Shown here: positions 1 to 10,340 of the stretch, piece by piece
How positions within the stretch are numbered: the first letter of the stretch is position 1
Layout of the letters: each line of letters begins with the position of its first letter
Assembly: GCA_001953115.1 (NCBI GenBank)
Contig: LSSL01003993.1
Span: 1 to 14,301, forward strand
From: Smittium mucronatum
Taxonomy: Eukaryota; Kickxellomycota; Harpellomycetes; Harpellales; Legeriomycetaceae
Reading direction: 5' to 3'
Length of the DNA stretch: 14,301 nt
Position numbers and translations under genes: made by a program
Notes under the pieces: model-generated
Database searches by the model: none
The model's input: only the letters and a program-made list of their open reading frames with translations
Told to the model about the DNA's origin: nothing

Positions 1-309
1 AAAAAAAAAAATTAAGATAGGATTAATTTTTCTATTCTTGCAAAAAAATCCTAATTTAAAAAATATTATACATAATTTATGCTTATATAAAAAGGGAAGG
101 GGTTTTTTATATCATAAAAATAAATATTTTTGATTATATTTAAAAAATTGGTAGACCATCTAAGTTTCAAAATAAAAAAGATAAAAATTTCTTCGACAGC
201 TAAAAACGAAAAACACATTTAATTAGTTTTTTTTTTGTTTTAATAAAAATTTTCCAATCTGATAAAGAAAAATCAATAAAATCCAAGAATTTAGTTTTTA
301 TTAATAAAA
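1..309. other. Gene-free A+T-rich leader stretch
   Basis: The window opens with a run of 11 A and continues as A+T-rich sequence with frequent stops in all frames. The only structure I see is the bulged hairpin at 76-118, listed separately. No ribosome-binding site followed by a sustained reading frame is visible. The function is unknown; it is most simply spacer DNA. Confidence 0.7.
76..118. repeat. Bulged inverted repeat (hairpin) with purine loop
   Basis: The left arm TTTATG (76-81) pairs with CATAAA (113-118). After a three-base bulge (82-84), ATATAAAAA (85-93) pairs with TTTTTATAT (104-112), giving 15 pairs around the loop GGGAAGGGGT (94-103). Pairing is almost all A-T, so folding energy would be low and chance is a fair explanation in this background. 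The purine loop is the least ordinary part. It lies about 190 bp before the G-skewed relic. A regulatory role is possible but not shown. Confidence 0.5.
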
Positions 310-1145
310 ATAGTTCAAATAAGAAGAAGATGTAGTGATATGAAAAAAATAAGCATAAAAATTATGGGGATTGCAGTAGTTTAAAAGCTTTTTTATAAAT
401 ATTTAGTGGTAGTGAGGATTAAATACAAAAAAAATTCATCAGCAGTTGAACATAAAAATAAACTCCAGATTTTAGACCGCTGAAAAATCAATACTTTTAA
501 AGGATGTTCTTATCAGATTGTTGTAGTTTTTAAATGGTTTTATTATAATTTTATTAATATTTTTGTAAGATTTGATTTCTTATTTGACCTTTAGTATCTG
601 CATTTTAGTTGAAGAAATATGATTATAGTGGAATAAATTGGTAATTTTGCAAGATTTTTAATGGATTCAGGTTAATATAGTAGAGATATTCGTTTTTTTA
701 GCGGGTTCGAAGAAGTATTATATTTGGATTTTTTTAAGGATAATGTTTGAGCTATTATATTTTTGGCTATGTGTTATTACATGAAAATTATTGACAATGG
801 TGGTAGGATGATAACATACCAAGATGAAAATATTTAAAGTTTTTAAGGGAGGGATTTCTGGTATTAGTTGCGATTAATAATTTAATTTGGGCTGTTATTA
901 GTGGAAGTTATGTGAAGAATTATTTCAGTATTTTTTGCATTAAAATTTCAATTATAATCATGTAGGGGTTAGTATTTATATGAACTAGCAGAGATATCAG
1001 GTAGTCGCAAATGAAAAATGGTTAGAGATGGCGAATTTTTTTAGTCATCAAGTTTATGGGGATTTAAGTTTGGAATAGAGCACAGATTATTATTAATTTC
1101 TTGGTATTATAGACAGCAGATTGGAGTTATTGTAAGGAAATAATA
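310..1145 (+). pseudogene. Probable decayed gene relic, G-skewed; identity unknown
   Basis: This stretch differs from the rest of the window. G+C rises to roughly 25%, and G outnumbers C on the + strand about three to one. That is the usual mark of a sense strand in A+T-rich genomes. One frame, read from the ATG at 340-342, keeps two fairly long open runs (385-480 and 484-591) and ends in a protein-like run of about 30 codons before a double TAA near 1140. About 18 in-frame stops lie in roughly 270 codons, fewer than the 26 or so expected by chance but far too many for a living gene. In that frame G is about 22% at codon position 1 and 16% at position 3, a weak coding trace by hand count. Segments elsewhere include FFSGFEEVLYLDFFKD and a downstream IIDNGGRMITYQDENI, which faintly recalls the ribosomal protein L21 N-terminus, but the expected basic L21 C-terminus is absent. 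I cannot name the ancestor. The ends are set by composition only. It could also be a degraded structural RNA or simply a compositional patch. Confidence 0.38.
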
Positions 1146-1299
1146 AGTTTGCGTGTATTTTTTTATCTCAAACTTTTCTCATACCAAATAAATTAATAAA
1201 GTGTAATTATTTCAGCTTTAAAAAGAAAAAATATAGAAATAGCACATTTTTTATTTGTAATAACAGTTTAAATTTATAACAGACTTGTATTGGAAAAAT

Positions 1300-1319
1300 A
1301 AAAAGGCGTGGCTTTTTTT
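1300..1319 (+). terminator. Weak terminator-like hairpin with T tract
   Basis: AAAAAG (1300-1305) pairs with CTTTTT (1312-1317) around the loop GCGTGG, and the T run continues to 1319. The order of stem then T tract fits a Rho-independent terminator for + strand transcription, and it lies about 155 bp past the end of the G-skewed relic. The stem holds only one G-C pair, so it would be very weak. It may be a chance A-run/T-run pair. Confidence 0.22.
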
Positions 1320-3837
1320 AAATAAGAATAGTTTATCCTTTTACTTAATTTAAATCGAAATTTTAAATATTCCAAACCCCAAATGAGTTTTAATATTTTA
1401 AAAGGGGCGTTTTATTTATTAGAAACTTTTTAATAGTATCTTTTTGCTTTAAATTACTTATATTCACTTTATAATACCAATAAAACAAACCAAATTTCAC
1501 TTTTTTACTTAAATTAATACAGAAATTAAATTCAGGGTTGATTTAAATTTTTTTTGTTTTTTATGTTTAAATTGACTTTATTTTATTTTCTAAACATTGA
1601 AATATCGGTTCAAAATCAAGTCACAGCTTTAAAATAAATTTTTAACTTGAGCCAGATTAATAATCGGGATTAATTTTATTCGCGCAATGAGGATTAGCCA
1701 TTAAAAATTTCAGTGTCAAAAATATAAAAAAAGATCTTTTATACAATATTCTTGAATCTTTTTAAAAATTTACTATGAATAGATAATTTGAAAAATTTAG
1801 ATTGGTTAGTTAAATTGAGAACAAATGTTTAAAAATACCGAAATTATTTTTTCATTGTATATCAACACACTTATTAGAATTAGATACATAATAAATTATT
1901 TTTTAAAAAATCGAAGAATATAAATTAATTATATAACATCAATATTTTTAAATGAAAATATAAGCTGTATTAGAAAACACTAAAAAAATGGTCTTAAAAT
2001 CGATAAAAAATTAATCTTTCAACCCTAATGAGCTTAGTATAATTTATTCAAATGAATTAAATTTTTGGGAGTATATTCAGCGATATTTTAATTAAAATGA
2101 AATCATAAATCATTAACAGGTTTCTTGAAAATAAAACTATATGAAACTTATAAAAAAAATGATAAAAAAGTGAAATATTCAATTTAAATCTATTCATAAA
2201 ATATTTAAAATTACAAAAATCTTTGTCCGAAAAATGATTCACTTTATTTCTGAAAATACTATAGCGTACCGAGGATCTATTGATATTTTAATCCATAATT
2301 ACTGTTATCAATTAATAATACTGGTGTTTTTTACAAACTTTTTTTTTGAAAATGCCGATTTCTACCTTAGATTTCATTTTAAATTTTATGAGTGCTGTTT
2401 TATAAGTCACTATTTTTAACCGGAGAAAAATAAATTTTATATTTATTTAATTCCTAGGTAAAAAAATGGAACTTGCTACACAAAAACTATCTTAATTTAT
2501 TGAGTTAATGTTAAAATTTCCAAAAAAAATCGCGACATTATTTTTAAATATATAAATAATATATTGATATTATTCATCTATCATTATCGCTCTTTTTTTA
2601 TTTCATTTTTATAGCTATTTATTTTAATGATAATCTAGGTTTTTTCGTGATTTGAAATAAAAATATGTGATCCTGTAATTTTTTATTATTTATATCAAAA
2701 TATCTGTTATCATATTTATTTTTTATTTCTGTTTTAGATTTTTTTATGAAAAATTATTTTTGTGTTTTTTCTTTCCATTTAATATCATAGTTTTTTTTAA
2801 ATACAAAAAATTTGACCTTTTTCTAAAATTTAAAAAACCAATTAAATAGATAAATCATAAAAATTATTAAAAATTACTTATATTATCACATCTAAATTTT
2901 TTATTGTTTAATTACTCATTTTATTTTATTTTTTGAGTTAAAAAAATAACGATTTTGAACCATGAATAATATCTTTTACTTGCTTTCTATAAATTTATCA
3001 AATTTTTCTAGCAAAATTTATAATTTGAAACCATATTTTGAATCCAAAAATACTAATAAAAATATTGATATTTTTTTTCGTAATTTTTTTTTCAAATGCT
3101 TCTAATACATCTTGGAATTTTTTTTCGATATTGGGTTAGAAGTACATTATTTTTTTTTATATTCAGCGATTTTAGGCCTTATATTAAATTTGGAAAATTT
3201 TCTCCGTATAAATTTTTGAAATCATTAATCATAAACTAATTAAAATAAAATAAAAAAAAATTCCAAAGATTATTCAAAAATTAAACCGAGAAGCCCAAAT
3301 GTGAAAAATGCTTAATTTAGATTAGTAGTATTTTTTTTCTTTATACATGTGAAATATATTGCAAATTTGTCTTTTAAATAATAGGATAATCCCCTTTCAG
3401 ATCTATTCTTTCATAATACAAAGATTACTGTTATAACCAGCCCAATATGATTTAAAGGATTTCTGAATCTTATTACTTACAAATTTCAAAAAAAAATATG
3501 CTTATTATTTGTGTAAAATAGTTTAATTGCGCTTAGAAAACCAATAATATTAACTAAAATTATTAATAAAAGTACTAAAACCTCAAATAAAAAACTAAGA
3601 ATTAGTGTGGAATTTCAAATATACATCTTAGCTCTATAATTATTAAAATAAAAATGTTTGGGATATTTATAATACTACACTCTTATCATTTTTTTCTTAA
3701 AACACAATTTTTTGACCATTTTTTATAGTTTATTTTAATATAACCTCTATATCTATAATCTTAAACTAATAATTGGTTGTTATAAAAGAGCGTTTGTCAC
3801 ACTTGAAACCATAATCCCCCTCAAAAAAAGGCCCATA

Positions 3838-3856
3838 GTGTAGGAAACTTCCACAC
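3838..3856. repeat. Short imperfect palindrome GTGT-GGAA / TTCC-ACAC
   Basis: GTGT (3838-3841) pairs with ACAC (3853-3856), and GGAA (3843-3846) with TTCC (3849-3852); an unpaired A at 3842 and two central bases interrupt it. Four of the eight pairs are G-C, more than this background usually gives. It sits in the locally G+C-richer patch 3790-3860. It resembles an operator half-site pair, but no adjacent gene exists to regulate. Confidence 0.45.
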
Positions 3857-4947
3857 ATATATATTGATAAAGATAAATTTTTTTCCAAAATAATTGAATT
3901 AATGGATTAACGATACTAAGATACACGACTGATCAATTTTAGATATTATATGTACAAAAATATTTGGCTAAATTTCATCAAATTTAATTTTCTCTTGGTA
4001 TTATTTAACTGATTTTCAAAAAATTTTTGTCCTAATGATGAATTATTTTATCGATAATATCAAAAAAAAAACTCTTAATTTTTTTTAACCCTCATATGTT
4101 GTTCTGATGGAAAATTATATGATTAAATTTAAAGAAATAAGGTTTATCAAAAAACCATGGCGATTAACTCGATTTAAAATAGGATAGATTATTATTATTA
4201 TTTTACTTCGGTCATGCTAATATTCGAACTTAGGAATTTATCAAGGAAATATTAATAATATCCCAGTAAATTTTTTTGTATTTGGGGATTTTTCTTACTC
4301 TTTTTTTGGTTTAAAATTTTCAAATAGATGTGTTTTTTTTGAACTATTCTTTAACTAGGTTAATTGACGATTATTAGAAAAAAAATACTATACTTTTGAA
4401 AACGTTAAAAATAATAAAAAATATTTCTAAAATTTTAAACAGTTTTTTTAATAATCATAAATGTGACCGATTCTGATCGAAATAGGATTTTTTTTAAGCC
4501 TTTCCATGCATTATAAGATTAAAATGACCCAAGAATACAATTTATAACAAACAAAACTCAAATCTAAGTGCTTAAAAAGATTTTATGATACCACAAATGA
4601 TCCTGAATTACTATAAATACATGGATTTTGTGGATATAATTTACCGAAGAAAATATTTGTAAGAAGTTGAAAGAAAAATCCGCAAATTCCTGAACAAAAC
4701 TTCACTTATTTTATCTATGTAACCATACTAAATATGAAAATTCAATAAGGAAAAATATTCAGATATTAACATTCCCCAGAAAAAATATTAAATAGAAAAA
4801 AAAAGTCGGAATAAATGATTTTAATTGGTTTCAGTATATTGAGTTTGTGCTGAAAATTTGTAATTAATTAACCTGTTTAGTTCTTTTAGAGAATTAAAAA
4901 TAAAAGCTAAAATAGAATATTTTTCGGGCTAATAAGATTTATAAATT

Positions 4948-4980
4948 AAAAAAAAAAAATCAAGAGGAGTTTTTTTTTTT
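4948..4980. repeat. A12 and T11 runs facing each other (hairpin)
   Basis: Twelve A (4948-4959) and eleven T (4970-4980) flank the ten-base segment TCAAGAGGAG. Together they can form an 11-pair, all A-T hairpin. Such runs are frequent in this window, so the pairing may be coincidental. Run lengths this long are also prone to sequencing error. Confidence 0.6.
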
Positions 4981-5223
4981 ACAATTTCAGCGTTTTGAAA
5001 AAAAATATATTAATTTTTATAGAATGTGACCTTTTCCTTATTATGAGAATAGATACTCCATGTTTTACCGAATTTCAAATTTTTAATGGTTATTTTTTTA
5101 AGCTCTTTAGATTTAACAATTATTATATTTTCACAAAAACACTCTTATTTTGTTGTTTCTATTTGTTATTTTAATAGGATAAAGATTAAAATTGGATTGA
5201 TAAACTTTAAATAAATAAAATAC

Positions 5224-5246
5224 AAGACTTTTGTTTAAAAAGTCTT
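5224..5246. repeat. Perfect 9 bp hairpin, 5-base loop
   Basis: AAGACTTTT (5224-5232) and AAAAGTCTT (5238-5246) are exact inverted copies around GTTTA. The T-rich stretch downstream begins about 12 bases later, too far for a classic terminator. It lies 27 bp before a 74-codon open frame (5274-5498) that I do not accept as a gene. By hand estimate several hairpins of this size are expected by chance in 14 kb of this composition. Confidence 0.55.
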
Positions 5247-6013
5247 CACAAACTTAAAATTTTTAACTCTTTTTTGTCCTTTGAGCTTTCAGAATATAAT
5301 AATTTAATTTTTCATTTTGTAATAAACAAAAAATTTATTCAAAGTCCAATTCATGTTATTTGGAAATACCAAATATTATTTTTTAACTTTATAAATGAAA
5401 TGATTTTCCAACAAGCTCACAAAACTTATCAAATTATAAAAAACGAAATAGTCCCGTTTAATAAAGCTTTAACCAATAAAAAAATAGCGAAATTTTGATT
5501 TGAGAGGTCTAGTATCGAAGAAAATTTTTTGCTGTATAACTCGCTCATGATTTTTCGTGGTATTTAATTAGATTTACTTGATAAATCTTATCAAAAATCT
5601 CAGTTTTACTTTAGAAAAACAATTAATAATCATATCAGATCAGATTTATTAAAAGTTAAGGTAATATGTAACTATTAATTCTTTCCTTTTTCAATATTTA
5701 TTTATTTCTGAAGAGAAAAATAATATAAATACAGGTATTTAGCTTTTTTTTCCACTACTTTAATATTTGTGACAGACAATTAATGAAATATCGAATTCTT
5801 AGTACTTAAAAACTTAAGTTATCCTAAAATAAAACCATTAAAACCTCATTCTGTTTATTTTTTTAGTAACCACAGAAAAATTTCCCGATTTTTCCTATAT
5901 AAGAATGTTTATTTAGTTTGATTTTGAATTTTTTAAAAAAATGGATGCAATTAAATTAAAAACTGGGTTTCTCTATAAAAAATTAAATTTATTATTAAAA
6001 TTTTAATTAAAAT

Positions 6014-6028
6014 TTATGTGTTTTTTAC
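6014..6028. repeat. 15 bp direct repeat, copy 1
   Basis: TTATGTGTTTTTTAC occurs here and again at 6175-6189, 161 bp apart. The two copies flank the T/G-rich patch at 6071-6136. Sequence beyond the copies does not match. Exact 15-mers can recur by chance in DNA this rich in A and T, so a duplication origin is only possible. Confidence 0.5.
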
Positions 6029-6052
6029 TTATATTGAGGAATAATAGATATA

Positions 6053-6072
6053 ATATTCTCTTAATAGAATAT
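6053..6072. repeat. 7 bp hairpin beside a T/G-rich patch
   Basis: ATATTCT (6053-6059) and AGAATAT (6066-6072) are exact inverted copies around CTTAAT. The right arm overlaps the ATG at 6071 that opens a 21-codon hydrophobic frame ending at 6136. Seven-pair stems are common by chance here. Confidence 0.35.
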
Positions 6073-6155
6073 GGTTTTAGTATTAATTTGGTTTTTATGT
6101 TGGTATTTAGTGTTTTTAACCGATTCATTTTTTTAAAAAATTAAAAATTATATTG

Positions 6156-6170
6156 AAAAAAAAGGGGGGG
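6156..6170. repeat. A8G7 homopolymer junction
   Basis: Eight A (6156-6163) run directly into seven G (6164-6170). G runs are rare in this window, so this stands out along with the longer one at 10341. An ATG follows seven bases later (6177), so the G run sits where a ribosome-binding site would, but that frame stops after five codons. No gene is supported. Confidence 0.85.
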
Positions 6171-6174
6171 TTTA

Positions 6175-6189
6175 TTATGTGTTTTTTAC
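6175..6189. repeat. 15 bp direct repeat, copy 2
   Basis: This is the second copy of TTATGTGTTTTTTAC (first at 6014-6028). It begins just after the A8G7 junction. Confidence 0.5.
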
Positions 6190-6842
6190 CATAATTCGAT
6201 TAAATTTTGAAATGCACATAAATAATTATATAATGATAGTAATTCTGGATCTTAATTATTACATCCACTTAGTTTAAAATTGCATATTTTTAGTACTATT
6301 ATACTTAATAATTTTATTTTTAAATCCGAAAAAGGAAAGATACTGGAAAAAAATCTAAAATTCTACAAAAAATATTTATTGGATTTTCTGATTTATTTTG
6401 ACATTAAAAAAAAAAATTTTCTTTATTTAGATAAGTTTTTTGTTAGGTTATGCTTAAAAAAGCTAGTGAAAAGTGCCATATTAAACGAATTTAAAAAATT
6501 ATTATAAAAATTAAATGAAAAAATAATCAAAAGTGAACTAATTTTTTAATTTTTTAAATAAATTATTATTATTTAGCTCAAAATAAACCAATAAAAAGAT
6601 GTTTATAAACCAAAAATAGTTAATTTCTTATCAGAACATCTTCATGGTATAGCAAATTTTAATTCTAAAAAAATACATTAATAATAAGTATAAAACAATA
6701 AATAACAAGCTTTATCCATTCAATATTTTCTCAAATCTAATTTAATTCCATTTTTGATACAATATTTATAAAAAAGATATCATTTTAGATAGTATAGTTT
6801 ATAAATTAATATATTTTATCAAATTAAGACAGTTTTAATGGA

Positions 6843-6854
6843 TTTTTTTTTTTT
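6843..6854. repeat. T12 run
   Basis: Twelve consecutive T. It is one of the longest homopolymers in the window and a likely slippage site. No adjoining gene is supported. Confidence 0.85.
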
Positions 6855-6936
6855 CGAATAAATTAATTCCTGAGCTATTTGAAAGTTTCAGACTATAAAA
6901 TTTTATTAAAATTTAAATTAAAACCTTTTACTTGAG

Positions 6937-6951
6937 AAAAAAAAAAAAAAA
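6937..6951. repeat. A15 run
   Basis: Fifteen consecutive A, the longest homopolymer in the window. The exact length should be treated as uncertain, because runs like this are often miscounted by sequencing or assembly. Confidence 0.85.
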
Positions 6952-7316
6952 CCATATACATCTTAAAATCATTTTTTATATCCAAATCTAAGCATTTTTG
7001 TGACTTTATATTAACATAAGTTATATTAATTTGTAATGTATAATAGGATAAAAAAACTCGATCTGTGTGAATTTAATCTAAGTTTGAAAACTCAAATTTA
7101 AAATAAATAAATATCCGCAGTATCCCCTTATAAAAATAGTGTAATATAATATTTATCAAATAATAAAAATGCTGTTATATATATTTATTTTTTTAATAAA
7201 CAAAAATAATTTTAATTTTACCAAAAAATAATTTATTTTGAACAGAGAAATTCTCAAATAACGTAATTTTGAAAAATTCAGCAAAAAATTAACATTTTTA
7301 TGAGAATACACTATTG

Positions 7317-7354
7317 AATTTTCTAGAAAAAAAATTTTTTTTCGATAGAAATTT
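7317..7354. repeat. 38 bp near-perfect palindrome centred on A8T8
   Basis: The core GAAAAAAAA / TTTTTTTTC (7326-7343) is an exact 18 bp palindrome. Beyond it AATTTTCTA (7317-7325) pairs with TAGAAATTT (7346-7354) with one mismatch, after a two-base GA bulge on the right. In all 17 of 18 positions pair with no central loop, so the DNA could extrude as a cruciform. Most pairs are A-T. Clustered A and T runs make such structures likelier than simple base frequencies suggest. The function is unknown. Confidence 0.7.
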
Positions 7355-7500
7355 TTTATTTTTTTATTTTTTTTACACAGAATTATTTTTTAAACCTAAA
7401 AAAATGATTTTATCATTTTAATATTTAAAAAGTGAATTTTCTTGAATCAGAAGTTTAGTTATTATTTGTTTACCAAGCTTTAAAAAAATGATTATAATTA

Positions 7501-7531
7501 TTTATTTATTTATTTTCTATTTATTTATTTA
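7501..7531. repeat. Interrupted TTTA microsatellite
   Basis: Three TTTA units (7501-7512), an interruption (7513-7519), then three more units (7520-7531). It is a low-complexity tandem repeat, probably made by replication slippage. No adjoining gene is supported. Confidence 0.85.
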
Positions 7532-10011
7532 ATCCAAATGGGGCTGATTTTTTTCTTTTAAACCTGGATTTATAATATAATTTTGCTTGAAGGCTATGAA
7601 TTGTTTTTTTAAAATTAATATATATATACTATAAATTTATATATTAAAAAATTAATTTCGATAACTATATGTTATTTCTCTAATCTAAAAATCAAGTATT
7701 AAGAATTTTAACTAAATTTCGCCTTTAAATAGCACATTTTATATTGTATTAAACAATATATTAACTTTAAATTTTGTTAAGTAAATTCTATTTCAATTTA
7801 AAACTTTGATATCAGATGCATTTTAGAAGTAAATTTTCGATTAAAAATCACCATTTTTTCATTAAATCACTATAAAAGTTATAAAAAATACTAGAAATTT
7901 TATCTAGATATATCAGATTATATAAGATAAATTTTTTAGCAAATTAACCTAAAAAAATTGGGGTTTCAAATTTTTTTTAAAAAAACGATAGTTTATTTAT
8001 ATATCCATTCATGTTTTACTCTTTAACACAATATAATTTTAATTAGATAAATATTATCTAAATTTTTTTTTTCCAATCACCTAATAAATATTGGAAAGTT
8101 TTTCTAATATTTTTTTTAAATTTTATTTTTTGCATTTAAATATTTTATAATAGTATTATGAGTAAAAGATATAAGGGGTTTCTATACAACTGTGAAAAAC
8201 TTTCCTTTTATAATTTGATTAAAACCAATGCATTCGAAAAATTTCAATTTAAAAAATATTGATTAAGATTTTCTAATTAATAGGGTCCTAAATTGATATA
8301 AACATAAATTGAATTTTCATTGATTTAGAAAAAAAATGATACATTTTATTTATGTTTTTAATATATACATTCTTTAACTCAACCTACTTTTCGCATTTTA
8401 TCCTACATAAAAATGACAATGATAGCAATAATAGAAATAAATATTTTATTGGGTTGTTTTTATCTCATGTTTTTATTGAAAAATGATACTTATAAACCTC
8501 GTTTCTGATTATCTATGGTCGATTTTTAGGCCTAATTGTGAAATATTATTGATCTAATACGCATTTAAGAAAAAAAAACAATATCAATTCTGTTCAAAAA
8601 AAACAAAATAGCAGTTTAAATCTTAAAATATTTTTTATTGTATAAAAAACAATACCAAATATATCCTATGATCAAATTTCAATATTTCTATTTGATAATT
8701 AATTAATTTTATTTTAAAGTCGTTGATTCAAAAAAATCATTAATCATGGGAAATTCAGTAATAACTATTGATCCGTATTTTTGAGAAAATGAGCTCCTCT
8801 GGTTTCTTTTATAACTTTTATAAAGATTTATATCAATATAATATATTAATAATTTGATTAGCGTATAAAGCCCCTTTTAAGCATCTGTCATTTTTAATTC
8901 AAGATTTTATTCCCTCGAGTTAAAAATAAAACAATTATTTCCTAGTTTTTATTTTTTGCTAAAAAAGCTTTTTAACAGATAAATATTCATTTTTAATTTT
9001 TTAATATGTTTTTATCTATTTTTTATCTATAATTTTCCAACATCAATGAAATTACTACTAAAAGATAAATCTCAATAAAACATGGCGAAAAAAAACAGAT
9101 GGCTTTGAAATTAAATGAAAATATTTAATCTAAATTATGTTAAGCCCATTTTGAGGTTTTTTTGCAAAATAGAATCTATCTTATTTATAAATTAAATATA
9201 TTTTGGAAAATCTTTCAAAATTCTGCACTTTGCTACATCAAAAGTACATCAAAGATATTTATAATGAAAGAAATATCGAGGACTTCAAGTTAATAATAAT
9301 ACTGAACACCTTATAAATAAAGATTTAATAATCAAAAAAAAAACGATGATCATTGATTATATTTCTGTCAATTTTATTTGACATAATTATTTCGATATTG
9401 GTTTAAGTATAATATTATCTGAGTATATTAAAAATAATAATACCCAAATATCAAAATTATCAATTTAAAACATATAGCACTTTATATCTATCGAATAATT
9501 TATAGAATATAAAAACAGATTTAAAATAAAAATCATTTTTTCTTATCAATAATAGCATAAAAAATGTATTAATTTCAAAATTTATGTATTTAATTTTGAT
9601 TTTTTTTATATGGGTGAACTTATATTCGATTTAATTTTCTTAAAATTTTTTAGAAAATAAACAATCTTATTTATCAGATGAATAATTTACGCCCATTAAT
9701 AAGAAATGTGCCATTTAAACTTTCAAATTTTAGATTAGCCACATAGATATTTATTTTTAATTTCATTTCTTTATTAAAACTAAGTTTTCTAAAAAAATTC
9801 GCTTTAATATTCTGCATAAGTTTACATAATTTAATTATATATGCGTTCTTTTCAAAGTTTTAACATAAAAAAATAATTATTTTATGTATTATAAATGGTA
9901 ATCGAAAGAATTTTAATTAAATCATTTTTGTTCTAGACAATATATAAATTTATTAAAACTTTGAAAAAAGTCTTCTTGAACTCATCCTGAATCGCTTATA
10001 CAATCTAAAAA
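7532..10011. other. Gene-free stretch, about 2.5 kb
   Basis: No frame of 60 codons or more starts here, and I recognise nothing on either strand. Minor items are an alternating AT run (7618-7628) and a hairpin ATAATCAA (9328-9335) / TTGATTAT (9353-9360) enclosing A-rich sequence and most of an ATGATCAT palindrome (9346-9353). Otherwise it is uniform A+T-rich DNA. Confidence 0.65.
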
Positions 10012-10029
10012 ACAATAAAAACAATAAAA
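10012..10029. repeat. Tandem duplication of ACAATAAAA
   Basis: The nonamer ACAATAAAA is present twice head to tail (10012-10020 and 10021-10029). It lies 15 bp before the ATTGGG-type repeat, so this short patch is locally repetitive. Confidence 0.8.
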
Positions 10030-10043
10030 TTATACATTTTTTG

Positions 10044-10068
10044 ATTAGATTGAGATTGGGATTGGGAT
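10044..10068. repeat. Degenerate hexamer repeat ATTGRG
   Basis: ATTAG, ATTGAG, ATTGGG and ATTGGG follow one another, then AT. The unit is G-rich on the + strand and unusual against this background. It is too short and too variable to call telomeric or regulatory. Slippage is the simplest origin. Confidence 0.75.
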
Positions 10069-10340
10069 AAAATCATTTAAGGTCTTTTTAAAAAAGTACA
10101 TTTTAAAAATATATAAATAAACATACAATTTACATTTTAAACGAGTTTTGAATCATATAGAATAATATTTCGGTTTTTAACCATTTTATCTTTGATTATG
10201 TAACCATTTTTTAGGTTAATGTTACTTAAATTTAAAAAATATAATATAATTTATACTAATTTATTGAAGCTATAAAGCGAAGCATATAAAGTATTCGAGA
10301 AACCATCTTTATACATGTAATTTGGGTACTTTTTTGGTTT

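Larger units (their letters stand above)
1321..5223. other. Gene-free stretch, about 3.9 kb
   Basis: No gene is recognised here. The longest frames are two 61-codon ones near 2057-2419 on opposite strands, rich in F, I, L and Y as random A+T-rich frames are. Local skew shifts: 1441-1500 and, mildly, 3361-3860 have more C than G on the + strand, the opposite of the relic upstream. This is too weak to call a minus-strand relic. Small structures are the palindrome at 3838-3856, a five-pair GGTTT/AAACC hairpin at 4141-4156, a CGAT/ATCG hairpin at 4468-4479, and the A12/T11 pair at 4948-4980. The rest holds nothing I can interpret. Confidence 0.65.
5247..7316. other. Gene-free stretch with two unremarkable open frames
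   Basis: Two TTG-started frames of 74 and 75 codons (5274-5498 and 6280-6507, both +) lie here. Neither has a recognisable motif or a ribosome-binding site I would trust, and their lengths fall within chance for this composition. The T/G-rich patch 6071-6136 encodes a 21-residue hydrophobic peptide in one frame, an easy by-product of T-rich DNA. Other contents are the 15 bp direct repeat (6014-6028 and 6175-6189), the A8G7 junction, and long T and A runs, listed separately. Confidence 0.6.

Noticed and set aside
700..725. GGGTTCGAAG resembling a tRNA T-loop
   Set aside because: The sequence after the loop does not pair with the sequence before it, and no other tRNA arms are present.
2057..2419. 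Two 61-codon frames on opposite strands
   Set aside because: Both are rich in F, I, L and Y with no motif, and lie at the length expected from random sequence.
4205..4235. Possible tRNA T-arm on the minus strand (CTAAG-TTCGAAT-ATTAG)
   Set aside because: The stem has a mismatch at the normally conserved G-C pair, and no matching acceptor or D and anticodon arms are found at the right distances.
5274..5498. 74-codon frame on the + strand starting at TTG
   Set aside because: Composition at codon position 1 is slightly richer in G+C than positions 2 and 3, and the residues look mixed. However, the length is expected by chance here, no ribosome-binding site is evident and I recognise no motif.
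6164..6194. G7 followed by ATG as a ribosome-binding site and start
   Set aside because: The frame from that ATG stops after five codons.
6280..6507. 75-codon K/F/L-rich frame on the + strand
   Set aside because: K, F and L are what random A+T-rich codons give. It starts with TTG without a clear ribosome-binding site, and about one or two frames this long are expected by chance.
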